From an uncultured Eubacteriales bacterium (GTDB lineage Bacteria; Bacillota; Clostridia; Oscillospirales; CAG-272), in NCBI GenBank assembly GCA_958352145.1, contig CATWNM010000002.1, positions 62,001 to 126,000 of the forward strand: a DNA stretch of 64,000 bases. The letters run 5' to 3'. Of this stretch, positions 52,355 to 60,329 are shown piece by piece. The notes under the pieces were generated by a model, which had not been told where the DNA came from, made no database searches, and was given only the letters and a program-made list of their open reading frames with translations. Both the position numbers and the translations under genes were made by a program. The number at the start of each line of letters is the position of its first letter. The stretch's first letter is position 1.

Positions 52355-53068
52355 TTATCTATTCCTCTCGTTTACCTGATTCCGGCATATGCTGCCGCAG
52401 TGTTTCATGCGCGCGCGGCGGGCTCGCCGCGCGCGTTCCAATTTATGTTCATTATACCGCATTTTTATACGGCTGACAAGAGGCTGCGCAATTTTTCGGA
52501 AAAATTGTCCCAGCCGGGAAAACAGCCGGCGAAAAGGCGTAAGCAAAAAGCGCAGCGCGCGTCCGACCCAGCGAAAAATCGCGCGGATCGCCGTTTTGAT
52601 TAAATTCGAGAGCCATTCGCAAATGCCTATGAACAGCCTGCCTATGGTGTTGTAATATACCAAAAAGCCGAGAAACGCGCCGAGAAGCGGAAATCCGCGG
52701 ACGCGGCCGTCCCCGGTCAGAAAGAAAAAGACACACATCAGCACAGCACAAATGGCAAAAAACAAAAAATCGGTCAGCGCGACAAACAGATATTGAAAAG
52801 GCGCGCCGTGCCGCCGCGTGTTCTTGTGTTTTTTTTCCTTTTCGTTCGGCGCCGCGTCCGCTTTTGCCGCGCGCCTCGCTTTGTCTTTTGCCGTCTGCCT
52901 GCGCGCACGCGCGTCTTTGCCGGGGCCGGCAGCCGTAAAAGGGTTGGATACGCGCACGGAAAAAACGACCCGGACGAATCGGATTCCGTCGTACAGGACG
53001 CCAAACAGAACGCCGAGCAGCAGCGACAGCAAAAAAGCCGCCGCCTGCATCTTCATCGAAACTTCCAT
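52355..53068 (-). CDS. yabQ: Spore cortex biosynthesis protein YabQ
   Basis: 237 residues. Membrane helices at about 8-30, 95-120 and 125-150, with a basic loop (about 55-88, Lys/Arg-rich) longer than usual and a basic C-terminal tail. The start AAAFLLSLLLGVLFGVLYDGIRF is typical. Required for spore cortex formation in Bacillus, inserting into the forespore outer membrane. It directly abuts yabP. The ATG at 53068 overlaps the yabP stop region; an ATG at 53056 with GGAAG in front is the alternative start. Confidence 0.88.
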   Translation of the reverse strand: MEVSMKMQAAAFLLSLLLGVLFGVLYDGIRFVRVVFSVRVSNPFTAAGPGKDARARRQTAKDKARRAAKADAAPNEKEKKHKNTRRHGAPFQYLFVALTDFLFFAICAVLMCVFFFLTGDGRVRGFPLLGAFLGFLVYYNTIGRLFIGICEWLSNLIKTAIRAIFRWVGRALRFLLTPFRRLFSRLGQFFRKIAQPLVSRIKMRYNEHKLERARRARRARMKHCGSICRNQVNERNR

Positions 53069-53329
53069 TTATTTCGCCGCGCGGGAGAAGAGTCCCTTTT
53101 TGCCGCCGGGCTTCGCCGCGTAATACACGCCGTCGATTCTGCCTACAAGGACGAAGTCGCCGCTCTCGGAGGACATGCTGACGATCTTCATTCCGCCGCC
53201 CTCGATTTCCACCTTGCCGAGCCCGGTCTCGACCGATACAAAATCCTCGTCAAAGGTCAGGACTTCGCTGACGCCCGTCATCGTCAGGAACTCGCGGTTT
53301 TTGATGGTGATGTTTCCGCCCGTTTCCAT
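53069..53329 (-). CDS. yabP: Sporulation protein YabP
   Basis: 86 residues, a small beta-rich protein of the YabP/YqfC family (NITIKNREFLTMTGVSEVLTF and GKVEIEGGGMKIV). Recruits YabQ during spore cortex synthesis in Bacillus. GGAGG precedes the ATG. It is in line with rqcP upstream and yabQ downstream. Presence of yabP and yabQ indicates a spore-forming organism or descent from one. Confidence 0.9.
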   Translation of the reverse strand: METGGNITIKNREFLTMTGVSEVLTFDEDFVSVETGLGKVEIEGGGMKIVSMSSESGDFVLVGRIDGVYYAAKPGGKKGLFSRAAK

Positions 53330-53388
53330 AGCTGATGCATACCTCCTTTGCCGGTTGCGCTGTTAAAAGGGTATGCGTCAAGGGCGGA

Positions 53389-53628
53389 TTATAGAACCTC
53401 GTACATTTCTGCGGCGTCGGCTTTGCGCACGCCCTCGCGCACGTCCGTGACGCGCACGCGCAGTGTCCGCTCGCCGAAAGAGACTTCGATCACGTCGCCG
53501 GTCTGTACGCTGTAGGAAGCTTTGACGACTCTTCCGTTTACACGGATGTGCCCGCCGTCGCAGGCTTCGTTTGCGACCGTGCGGCGCTTGATGATCCGGG
53601 AAGTTTTTAAATATTTATCAATACGCAT
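53389..53628 (-). CDS. rqcP: S4-domain ribosome quality-control protein RqcP (YabO/HslR-like)
   Basis: 79 residues, a single S4 RNA-binding domain: MRIDKYLKTSRIIKRRTVAN followed by GGHIRVNGRVVKASYSVQ. In Bacillus RqcP works with RqcH to add alanine tails to stalled nascent chains. The synteny with yabP, yabQ and divIC matches yabO exactly. AGGAG lies before the ATG. A gap of 90 bases separates it from the nucleotidyltransferase gene. Confidence 0.92.
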   Translation of the reverse strand: MRIDKYLKTSRIIKRRTVANEACDGGHIRVNGRVVKASYSVQTGDVIEVSFGERTLRVRVTDVREGVRKADAAEMYEVL

Positions 53629-53718
53629 AGGGTTCTCCTGGTTCCATTCAATTTGAAAATATGCCGCGCGCGTTCATATGGAACGGGGGCAAACGCTCTA
53701 AGACCGGCTGCATCCTCG

Positions 53719-54474
53719 TTATTTTGCGAAGATCTGCGGCAGCATATACCGTGCGAAATCCCGCGCGTCTTCGCAATTTTGGGAAAAATGCGCGCCGCTT
53801 TCATAACATTTTACGGCTTCTTTTATCACCGGTTCAAATTTTTTCGAAAGCTTTTCCATCCCCCACTGCCCGCCGCCCGCTTTGGAAAGCACAAGGCCGC
53901 TGCGGATATAGGCCAGGACGCGGCATAAGTTGAGAATAAAATACACGGGGTCGTTTTCAATGTCTTTTTCGGCATTTTCGACGTCTTTGCGGATACTGTC
54001 CAGATACGCCTTGCGGGGCACCGGTGAAAACAGGGTGCGCGCGTCTTCTCCGAAAAGTGTGATGCCCGCAGTTTGTACAACGGTAAAGTGCGCGGCGAGA
54101 TCCGGGTCGGTTCCGCGCATCGTTTGGCAGTATTTCTCGGGATCGGCGAGAAACGTTTCTCTGTGCATCTTTGAATAGTGCGCTTCATAGGGTGTCGGAT
54201 AGACGAAGTGGCGGCAGTGCTCTGCGAGTACCACGCTCATTTCAAAGCCTTTTTCCGGCGCGCGCGCCTCAAGGGAAGCGAGGCATAAAAGAAGTTCCTT
54301 CTTCTGCGCGAGGGTAGGCGGCTGCTCGGTCACGGTCAAAAAGTCTATGTCACTTTGATCTGGGTTGAAACAGCCAAGCGCGATGGAGCCGTGGATATAA
54401 ATCCCAACCAGGTTCTCGCGCAGAATTTCCCGGTGAAGCTGCACGATTGTCAAAAGGATTTTTTCCGTTTGCAT
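53719..54474 (-). CDS. AadA-like aminoglycoside nucleotidyltransferase
   Basis: 251 residues. N-terminal nucleotidyltransferase motif GSIALGCFNPDQSDIDFL with the metal-binding aspartates, followed by a C-terminal helical domain (DUF4111 type) with DPDLAAHFTVV, LFSPVPRKAYLDSI and LNLCRVLAYIRSGLVLSK. These blocks match the ANT(3'')/ANT(9) family that adenylates streptomycin or spectinomycin. Chromosomal homologues in Clostridia are often untested, so resistance is not assured. It interrupts the otherwise conserved hup-rqcP-yabP order and is preceded by the hup terminator. Confidence 0.83.
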   Translation of the reverse strand: MQTEKILLTIVQLHREILRENLVGIYIHGSIALGCFNPDQSDIDFLTVTEQPPTLAQKKELLLCLASLEARAPEKGFEMSVVLAEHCRHFVYPTPYEAHYSKMHRETFLADPEKYCQTMRGTDPDLAAHFTVVQTAGITLFGEDARTLFSPVPRKAYLDSIRKDVENAEKDIENDPVYFILNLCRVLAYIRSGLVLSKAGGGQWGMEKLSKKFEPVIKEAVKCYESGAHFSQNCEDARDFARYMLPQIFAK

Positions 54475-54512
54475 AAAAGTCCTTTCCAGCGCCTGCAGGT
54501 ATTATGCAGGTT

Positions 54513-54541
54513 AAAAAACCGGCCCGCAAAACGCGGGCCGG
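54513..54541 (-). terminator. Terminator of hup
   Basis: On the - strand CCGGCCCGC-GTTTT-GCGGGCCGG (54541-54519) is followed by six T's. Confidence 0.8.
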
Positions 54542-54557
54542 CGAGCATACAAGCCGA

Positions 54558-54833
54558 TTACTTGTTAACCGCTTCCTTAAACGCCTTGCCGGCGGAGAAA
54601 GCAGGATACTTGGAAGCTTTGATTTTGATCGCTTCGCCCGTCTTCGGGTTTCTGCCCTCTCTGGCTTTGCGCTTCTTCGTCTCAAATGTGCCAAAGCCGA
54701 CGAGCTGCACTTTTACGCCCTGCTGGAGCGCGCCTTCAATCGTGTCGATGGTCGCCGAAACGGCCGCCTCTGCATCCTTCTTTTTCAGACCGGTTTTTCT
54801 TGCTACCGCTTCAATCAAATCCGCCTTGTTCAT
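54558..54833 (-). CDS. hup: DNA-binding protein HU
   Basis: 91 residues. Starts MNKADLIEAVARKTGLKKKD and contains the HU signature VQLVGFGTFETKKRKAREGRNPKTGE split across residues 46-71, with the DNA-intercalating arm. A nucleoid-associated dimer. The frame is open upstream to 54911, but the ATG at 54833 has AAAGGAA before it and is the universal HU start. Own promoter and terminator. Confidence 0.96.
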   Translation of the reverse strand: MNKADLIEAVARKTGLKKKDAEAAVSATIDTIEGALQQGVKVQLVGFGTFETKKRKAREGRNPKTGEAIKIKASKYPAFSAGKAFKEAVNK

Positions 54834-54901
54834 GTTCCTGTTTCCTTTCAAAAATGTAAAAATAAGTGTTTGTCTCATTTCTATGTGATTAACCAATGCA
54901 T

Positions 54902-54930
54902 ATTTTACCATGCTCTATTGCGGATTTCAA
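54902..54930 (-). promoter_or_regulatory. Promoter of hup
   Basis: On the - strand TTGAAA (54930-54925), 17-base spacer, TAAAAT (54907-54902). Confidence 0.75.
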
Positions 54931-54967
54931 GCATTTTTTCAAAAAAGTCTTGATTTTATGCGGTTTT

Positions 54968-55783
54968 TTAGCTACTTTTACTATTTTTGTGCAACTTGAC
55001 TACATCCCATAGCGCGTTTTGCTCCTCCGCCGGCATCTCCGACAAGGATTTTCCCGATGCAAGCGCCGTTTCCTCGACCAAAGCAAAGCGCGCGATAAAT
55101 TTATCGGTCGCTTTTCCGAGCGCGCGTTCGGCGTCTACGCCGTATTTCCGCGCGGTATTGACGGCGGCGAATAAAAGATCGCCTATTTCTTCAAAGCGCG
55201 CTTCCTCTCCGGCGGCTGTGCGCACCTCAGCAAGCTCCTCTGTAATCTTTTGCTCCGCCGCTGCGGCGTCCGGAAAATCAAATCCGGCCTTCGCGGCTTT
55301 TCTGCCGACTTTCTGCGCGCGCATCAGCGCCGGCAGCTGCCGCGGCACCGAACGCAATGACGCGGTCACGGTATCCCGGTGCTTTTCTTTTGCCTTAAGC
55401 GCCTCCCAGTTGTCGAGGACTTTTTCCGCCGTATCTGCGTGAACCTCGCCGAAAATATGCGGGTGCCGGTAGATCAGTTTTTTGACGATCCCGTCCGAGA
55501 CGTCGTCGATATCGAAGCTTCCGGCCTCCTTTTCCATTTGCGCATGGAACACCACCTGCAAAAGGACGTCGCCCAGTTCCTCGCACAGCAGTTTTTTGTC
55601 CTGATTGTCGATGGCCTCGACCACCTCGTAGGTTTCTTCGATGAAATTCTGGCGGATGCTCTCGTGCGTCTGCTCGCGGTCCCACGGGCAGCCGTTATCG
55701 CCGCGAAGAAGCGCCATTACGGCGCAGAGATCGCCAAAACTATACCGGTCTTTTTTCAAAAGTTCCTGAATTTTTTCGTTCAT
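54968..55783 (-). CDS. mazG: Nucleoside triphosphate pyrophosphohydrolase MazG
   Basis: 271 residues, two MazG domains in tandem. First: CPWDREQTHESIRQNFIEE with the EExxE-type metal site in EETYEVVEA and EELGDVLLQVVFHA. Second: EEIGDLLFAAVNTARKYGVD. Hydrolyses non-canonical NTPs and has been linked to ppGpp control in E. coli. It is the YabN counterpart in the Bacillus yabM-yabN-yabO cluster, though YabN also has an N-terminal methylase domain that is absent here. Ten bases separate it from the flippase gene upstream. Confidence 0.93.
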   Translation of the reverse strand: MNEKIQELLKKDRYSFGDLCAVMALLRGDNGCPWDREQTHESIRQNFIEETYEVVEAIDNQDKKLLCEELGDVLLQVVFHAQMEKEAGSFDIDDVSDGIVKKLIYRHPHIFGEVHADTAEKVLDNWEALKAKEKHRDTVTASLRSVPRQLPALMRAQKVGRKAAKAGFDFPDAAAAEQKITEELAEVRTAAGEEARFEEIGDLLFAAVNTARKYGVDAERALGKATDKFIARFALVEETALASGKSLSEMPAEEQNALWDVVKLHKNSKSS

Positions 55784-55793
55784 AGCCGCTCCT

Positions 55794-57443
55794 TTATTTT
55801 ACAAGCCTTGCACGATGCAGCAGGGCGTAGATTTTTTCTCCTTTTGGAATAAACGCGAATTCTTCGCGGCTCAGCGCGCCGGTCAGGAGTATAACCGCGA
55901 GATAGATCAGGATGGCGACGCCGATCGCAAGCAGCGTGCAGAGCCGTTGGGCGTCGATCAGCCGGATGAAAAGCCCGTAGGAAAGCAGCGCGCCTATCCC
56001 ACAGCACGCGGCGGCGATCAGCGGCTTTCCGAAGATCTTTAAGATATTCGGCCGGAAATCGGCATGACGCGCGCAGAAATAGAAGTTCATCAGCATAACG
56101 AGAATGTAACAGATATCGGTGGAGATCGGCGCGCCGTAGATGCCGATCTTTTCGTTGCCGATCAGGATGTAGCTGGCGACGACTTTCACGCTTGCACCGA
56201 TCAGCATGGAAATCAGCGGGTAATTTTGTTTTTTCGCCGCCTGTAAAATCGAGTTGGTCATCGCCAACATGCTGACGAGAAAGGAGGACACGGCGAGAAT
56301 GGAAAGCAGCGGCGCGGCCATATGCGCGCTGCCGTCCTTTGCACCGTAGATCAGCGTCAGGATCGGTTCGGAGAGCGCCGCCATGCCCACTGCGCAGGGG
56401 ATAGACAGAATCGCGGCGATCTTGAGCGAGGCGGCCGTCACCGACTGGAGCCGGCCGAAATCCTTTTGTTCTCGGATTGCGCTGAGCATGGGCACAAGCG
56501 AATAGGCGATCGGATAGATCAAAACGGGCGGCAGGTTGAACATCGGAACGGCGAGCGTCGTGTAGTTGCCGTACAGGGTCGCAGCTGCTTCTTCGGTCAG
56601 ACCGATGTCCTGCAGCCGCCGGGAGACGACCATCAGGTCGATCAGGTTGGCAAGCGACATGACCGACGAGGAAAGCGTGACCGGCACGGCGATGACCACC
56701 AGTTCCCGGAGCAGGGATTTCGTCCGGCCCGCAGGCATGGTATCGCTGTTTGGCAGCGCATATTCGGCGTTGACCGCGTCGGTTTTATACAGCAGCTTTG
56801 TCACCCATATGAACACCATACCGACCAGCACGCCGACTGTCAACCCGAAAATCGTGTAGGCAGCGGTGACATGCAGCGGGTGTCCCTGTTTGATCGACCA
56901 GGCTGCAAGCAGGATGCCGATCAGCAATTTGCCCACCGATTCGATCAGTTGGGAAACCGCCGTTGGCCACATGATCTGATGTCCCTGAAAGTAGCCTCGG
57001 AACGCGCTGGTGATGCAGACGAAAAACAAGGTTGGTGCAATGGCGATGATGCAGAGATAGGACTGGTCCATGCGGATCAGCCCAGCAAAAAAACGAGAGC
57101 CGAAAATGAGTGCCAGCATACCCGCTGCGCCGATGATGAAAAACAAAATCAGGGAAATTTTCAGAATCTTTTTTACCTGATTGAAGTTGCCGCGCGCGCG
57201 GCTCTTGGAGATCATCACCGAGATGGCCACGGGCAGGCCGGCGGTCGAGACCATGTAAAACCAGGTGTAGATCGTATAGGCCGCGTTGAAATAGCCCATG
57301 CCCTCGTCTCCGAGGTAGTCGTGGAGCGGGATTTTGAAGAGTAAGCCGATCGCTTTGACTAAAATGTTGGAAACCGTCAGCACGAGAACGCCGCTGACAA
57401 ACATTTTTGTACTCTTTTTTTCAGGTTTAGGCGTCGTATTCAA
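55794..57443 (-). CDS. Polysaccharide/lipid flippase of the MOP superfamily (SpoVB/YabM-like)
   Basis: 549 residues with about 14 predicted membrane helices (for example FVSGVLVLTVSNILVKAIGL at the start and repeated hydrophobic stretches to the end). RPPVLIYP-like LPPVLIYPIAYSLVPMLSA and LRELVVIAVPVTLSSSVMSL are typical of SpoVB/MurJ-type transporters that move lipid-linked sugars across the membrane. Position next to mazG matches YabM of Bacillus. The start is TTG at 57443 with GGAGG seven bases before it; no ATG fits. Confidence 0.9.
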   Translation of the reverse strand: MNTTPKPEKKSTKMFVSGVLVLTVSNILVKAIGLLFKIPLHDYLGDEGMGYFNAAYTIYTWFYMVSTAGLPVAISVMISKSRARGNFNQVKKILKISLILFFIIGAAGMLALIFGSRFFAGLIRMDQSYLCIIAIAPTLFFVCITSAFRGYFQGHQIMWPTAVSQLIESVGKLLIGILLAAWSIKQGHPLHVTAAYTIFGLTVGVLVGMVFIWVTKLLYKTDAVNAEYALPNSDTMPAGRTKSLLRELVVIAVPVTLSSSVMSLANLIDLMVVSRRLQDIGLTEEAAATLYGNYTTLAVPMFNLPPVLIYPIAYSLVPMLSAIREQKDFGRLQSVTAASLKIAAILSIPCAVGMAALSEPILTLIYGAKDGSAHMAAPLLSILAVSSFLVSMLAMTNSILQAAKKQNYPLISMLIGASVKVVASYILIGNEKIGIYGAPISTDICYILVMLMNFYFCARHADFRPNILKIFGKPLIAAACCGIGALLSYGLFIRLIDAQRLCTLLAIGVAILIYLAVILLTGALSREEFAFIPKGEKIYALLHRARLVK

Positions 57444-57459
57444 TGAAAAACCTCCGTTG

Positions 57460-58365
57460 TCAGCCGATAAATTCGCGGAAAACCGAATCTGCCGGCACAA
57501 AGCGCTGGCTGATCGATTCGATGGTCGAGAGTTTATGCAGAATCTGCTCCGCTTCTGCGCGGTACTCGCTCTCTGCGCCAAGCTCGGAGAGCACCGAAAG
57601 GACATAGGGCTTGATGACCTGAATCTCATAGGGCATCAGGGAGTCGATGCGGAAATGGCAGCCGGAAAGATTTGGATAAATGTGCTCGTCCTCGTTTTTG
57701 CAGACGCTCCTCCAGAGTGAAAACGTGAACTGCGCGTTCGCGTTTCGAAATTTGAAGTCCCGCACCAGCCGGCGCAAAAGCCGGATCTCACGCGGGTCGA
57801 ACACGGTCGTTCCGGCGAGCAGGGGCTGCTCGACCGAGATAAACAGCGAACAGCAGCCGTGGGGCGCAAGATATTTTGTCAGCGCCGGATATACCGCCTG
57901 AATGCCCTCAAACAAAAACGCATCTTCTGCGGTGCATTCAATCTGCAAAGCGGAAACGCGCCGTCCCTCTTTGAAATCATATACCGGAAGTTCTACGCGC
58001 CCGCGCCCGGCAATCGCGCGCACGGCGCTTGCAAAGCAGTCGATGTCGATCGTGTCGGGGGAATCATAGTCGATGTCCGTGCCATGCCGCAGGCTGCGCA
58101 GGCGCAGATATTCGCGGCTGTAGTAAAAATTATCAATGGAAATTACGTGCAGCCGCCGCCCCATGTTGGCAAACGTTTTGCTGAGCAGCGCTGCGGCGGT
58201 GGTCTTTCCCGAACAGGTAGGTCCGCACAAGGTCAGGATGTCCTGCCCGTGCTCAACGGCATACCGGCCGGCCGCTTCAAGTTGGCAGGCAAACCGCGCT
58301 TCGCATGCTGCGACGTAGGTTTCGATTTCCGCATCGGATTCGAAATGAAGTTTTGCTTCCCGCAT
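57460..58365 (-). CDS. P-loop nucleoside kinase (uridine kinase-like)
   Basis: 301 residues. N-terminal helical segment, then Walker A GPTCSGKTTAAALLS (about residue 48), VISIDNFYYSREYLRLRS with the substrate-site Asp/Tyr, ELPVYDFKEGRR and AFLFEGIQAVYP. These match the uridine kinase/phosphoribulokinase family as seen in clostridial nucleoside kinases. The N-terminal TGS-like domain of the longer kinases is missing. Probably phosphorylates uridine or cytidine; exact substrate unknown. Four bases from hemZ upstream and 16 from the flippase gene, so cotranscribed. Confidence 0.87.
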   Translation of the reverse strand: MREAKLHFESDAEIETYVAACEARFACQLEAAGRYAVEHGQDILTLCGPTCSGKTTAAALLSKTFANMGRRLHVISIDNFYYSREYLRLRSLRHGTDIDYDSPDTIDIDCFASAVRAIAGRGRVELPVYDFKEGRRVSALQIECTAEDAFLFEGIQAVYPALTKYLAPHGCCSLFISVEQPLLAGTTVFDPREIRLLRRLVRDFKFRNANAQFTFSLWRSVCKNEDEHIYPNLSGCHFRIDSLMPYEIQVIKPYVLSVLSELGAESEYRAEAEQILHKLSTIESISQRFVPADSVFREFIG

Positions 58366-58369
58366 TGGA

Positions 58370-59878
58370 TCACTCTCCTCGGAAAAATTCGAACACCCGC
58401 TCTTCGTAGGAGGGGATTCCGCGCGCCGGGACGCCGCAGCGGATTTTTTCGATGTCTCTTAAATATTCGTATGGATATTTCGGCGCAAATATGCGCTGGA
58501 TCCGGCTTTGTGCGCCGGAAGTTCCGCGACGCACCAGTTTTGTGACGGCGCCGGCGCCGGCGCCGAAGATCGAATGCATCTCTTCCATCATAAAAATGTT
58601 GTACATGCATTCGTGTCCCGCTATGGAAAAGCCCACGTTTTCAAGATTGCCGACCGCGTTTTTCTGGCGGTACATATAGTATGGCTTGTAACCGGCATTT
58701 GCAAGCGTCAGCTGCGAATATTGAATGCATTTGGCGGCTGCCTGTGCGTCGGGGCTGTAGAGCGCGCCCGAAGGACGGCTTAAGTCTGCGGCGCGCTTAA
58801 AGCAGAACGCATGCACGGTGACGTTTGCGGGTGCGAGCGAAATGATCTTGTCGAGCGAAAGTGAAAAGGTCTTGAAATCATCGCCCGGCAGACCGACGAT
58901 CAGATCCGTGTTGATCTCCCGGATCCCCGAAGCCGCCGCCTGCTCGTAGGCGCGGTAAAAATCTTCTACCGTATGCCGGCGTCCGATTTTTGCAAGCACC
59001 GCGTCGGAAAGCGACTGCGGATTGACGCTGATCCGGGTCACGCCGAAAGCTTTGGCGATTTGCAGTTTTTCGGCGGTAATCGTGTCCGGCCGGCCCGCTT
59101 CGAGCGTAAACTCAGATAGCGCGGAGACATCCGTGCTGTCGGCCACAGTCGAAAGCAGCGTTTCCAACTGCCGCTCAGAGAGCGTCGTCGGCGTTCCCCC
59201 GCCGATATAGACGGCGGCGACACGCAGGTGAAGCTGCTCGATTAGCAAAAAGGTGCGCCGCACATCTTCGATCAAGCGCACGAGATAATCGTCGAGCAGC
59301 GAGAGCATTTTCTGCGACGCTGAAACGAATGAGCAGTACGCGCAGCGCGTCGGGCAGAAAGGCACCGAGATATATACGCTGCACAGGTCATCCGCCATGC
59401 CTCGGGTAAGCCGGAGTTCGGTCTGCGCCACCGAGGTAGCCAAAAAAGCTTTTTTGGGGTTGAGAAAATATTCGCCCGCAAGCAGGCGGCGGGTTTTCAT
59501 CACGCCAAGACCTGCCGAAAGATACTGCGCCGCGACCTTGGCCGGGCGCACGCCCGTCAGCACGCCCCAGGGCGAAATATACCCGAAGAGTTCTTTGGCG
59601 GCCAGCGTCATGGCGTGGCCGGAGGCGATCTTCTTGACCCGTTCCCGTGGAAACAGTTCGGAGTAGGCGACAACGCTTTCGCCAAAGCCGCTTTTTTCGC
59701 CGAGGCGCAGGCGCACACTTGAGTAAACGCCGTCTTCGCGCGCACGCACAAGGATATTCGCCTCGGGCGCGTCCGTGCGGGCGGCTTCCGCAGCGCCGAA
59801 TTTTTCGCCGGGAAAGTAGATCAGGCAAAGCGTTTGGGCGTAATATGGATTGAGATCGCCGTCAATTTTCAGAATCAT
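58370..59878 (-). CDS. hemZ: Coproporphyrinogen dehydrogenase HemZ (radical SAM)
   Basis: 502 residues. N-terminal region of about 150 residues, then the radical SAM motif FCPTRCAYCSF (CxxxCxxC near residue 182). HemN/HemZ-type blocks follow: VYIGGGTPTTLSERQLE, TLEAGRPDTI, SVNPQSLSDAVL and REINTDLIVGLPGDD. The C-terminal YRQKNAVGNLENVGF is typical of the HemZ/HemW group. Annotated in Bacillus as oxygen-independent coproporphyrinogen oxidase, but the true substrate in Clostridia is uncertain and no other heme genes are nearby. Overlaps dtd by 17 bases. Confidence 0.88.
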   Translation of the reverse strand: MILKIDGDLNPYYAQTLCLIYFPGEKFGAAEAARTDAPEANILVRAREDGVYSSVRLRLGEKSGFGESVVAYSELFPRERVKKIASGHAMTLAAKELFGYISPWGVLTGVRPAKVAAQYLSAGLGVMKTRRLLAGEYFLNPKKAFLATSVAQTELRLTRGMADDLCSVYISVPFCPTRCAYCSFVSASQKMLSLLDDYLVRLIEDVRRTFLLIEQLHLRVAAVYIGGGTPTTLSERQLETLLSTVADSTDVSALSEFTLEAGRPDTITAEKLQIAKAFGVTRISVNPQSLSDAVLAKIGRRHTVEDFYRAYEQAAASGIREINTDLIVGLPGDDFKTFSLSLDKIISLAPANVTVHAFCFKRAADLSRPSGALYSPDAQAAAKCIQYSQLTLANAGYKPYYMYRQKNAVGNLENVGFSIAGHECMYNIFMMEEMHSIFGAGAGAVTKLVRRGTSGAQSRIQRIFAPKYPYEYLRDIEKIRCGVPARGIPSYEERVFEFFRGE

Positions 59879-60329
59879 GCTTTTTCCAAATCCTCGAATC
59901 CATTAGTATTGTGACCGGGCCGTCCGCCTCGAGAGAGACGCGCATGTGCGCGCCGAACGCGCCGGTTTCCACATGGAGTCCGGCCTCGCGCAGAAGCGTG
60001 CAGAAATGTACAAACAGCGCCTCTGCCGCGCTGGGCGCGGCCGCCTGTGAAAAAGAAGGACGCGTGCCATGCGAGACGTCGGCGGCGAGCGTAAAATTCG
60101 GCACGACTAAAATTTCCCCACCGATATCGGATACGGCGCGGTTCATTTTATCGCCTTCGTCCGGGAAAATGCGCAGCGCTGCGATTTTTTTCGCAAGGAG
60201 CGCGGCATCCGCCTCGGTATCGCCCACGCGCACGCCGAGCAGGATGAAAAGCCCGCGCCCGCATCGGCCGCACAGGTGTCCGTCCGCAGTCACAGAGGCG
60301 GACGCCGCGCGCTGGATCACCGCGGTCAT
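59862..60329 (-). CDS. dtd: D-aminoacyl-tRNA deacylase
   Basis: 155 residues. Hydrolyses D-aminoacyl-tRNAs. N-terminal TAVIQRAASASVTADGHLCG, LFILLGVRVGDTEADA, then VPNFTLAADVSHGTRPSFSQAA (usually SQFTL) and the Gly-cisPro motif as DGPVT (usually NGPVT). Both variations are at conserved positions, so activity is likely but worth noting. The frame is open upstream; the ATG at 60329 overlaps the relA stop by four bases and starts the homology. The relA-dtd pairing is widespread in Firmicutes. Confidence 0.92.
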   Translation of the reverse strand: MTAVIQRAASASVTADGHLCGRCGRGLFILLGVRVGDTEADAALLAKKIAALRIFPDEGDKMNRAVSDIGGEILVVPNFTLAADVSHGTRPSFSQAAAPSAAEALFVHFCTLLREAGLHVETGAFGAHMRVSLEADGPVTILMDSRIWKKHDSEN

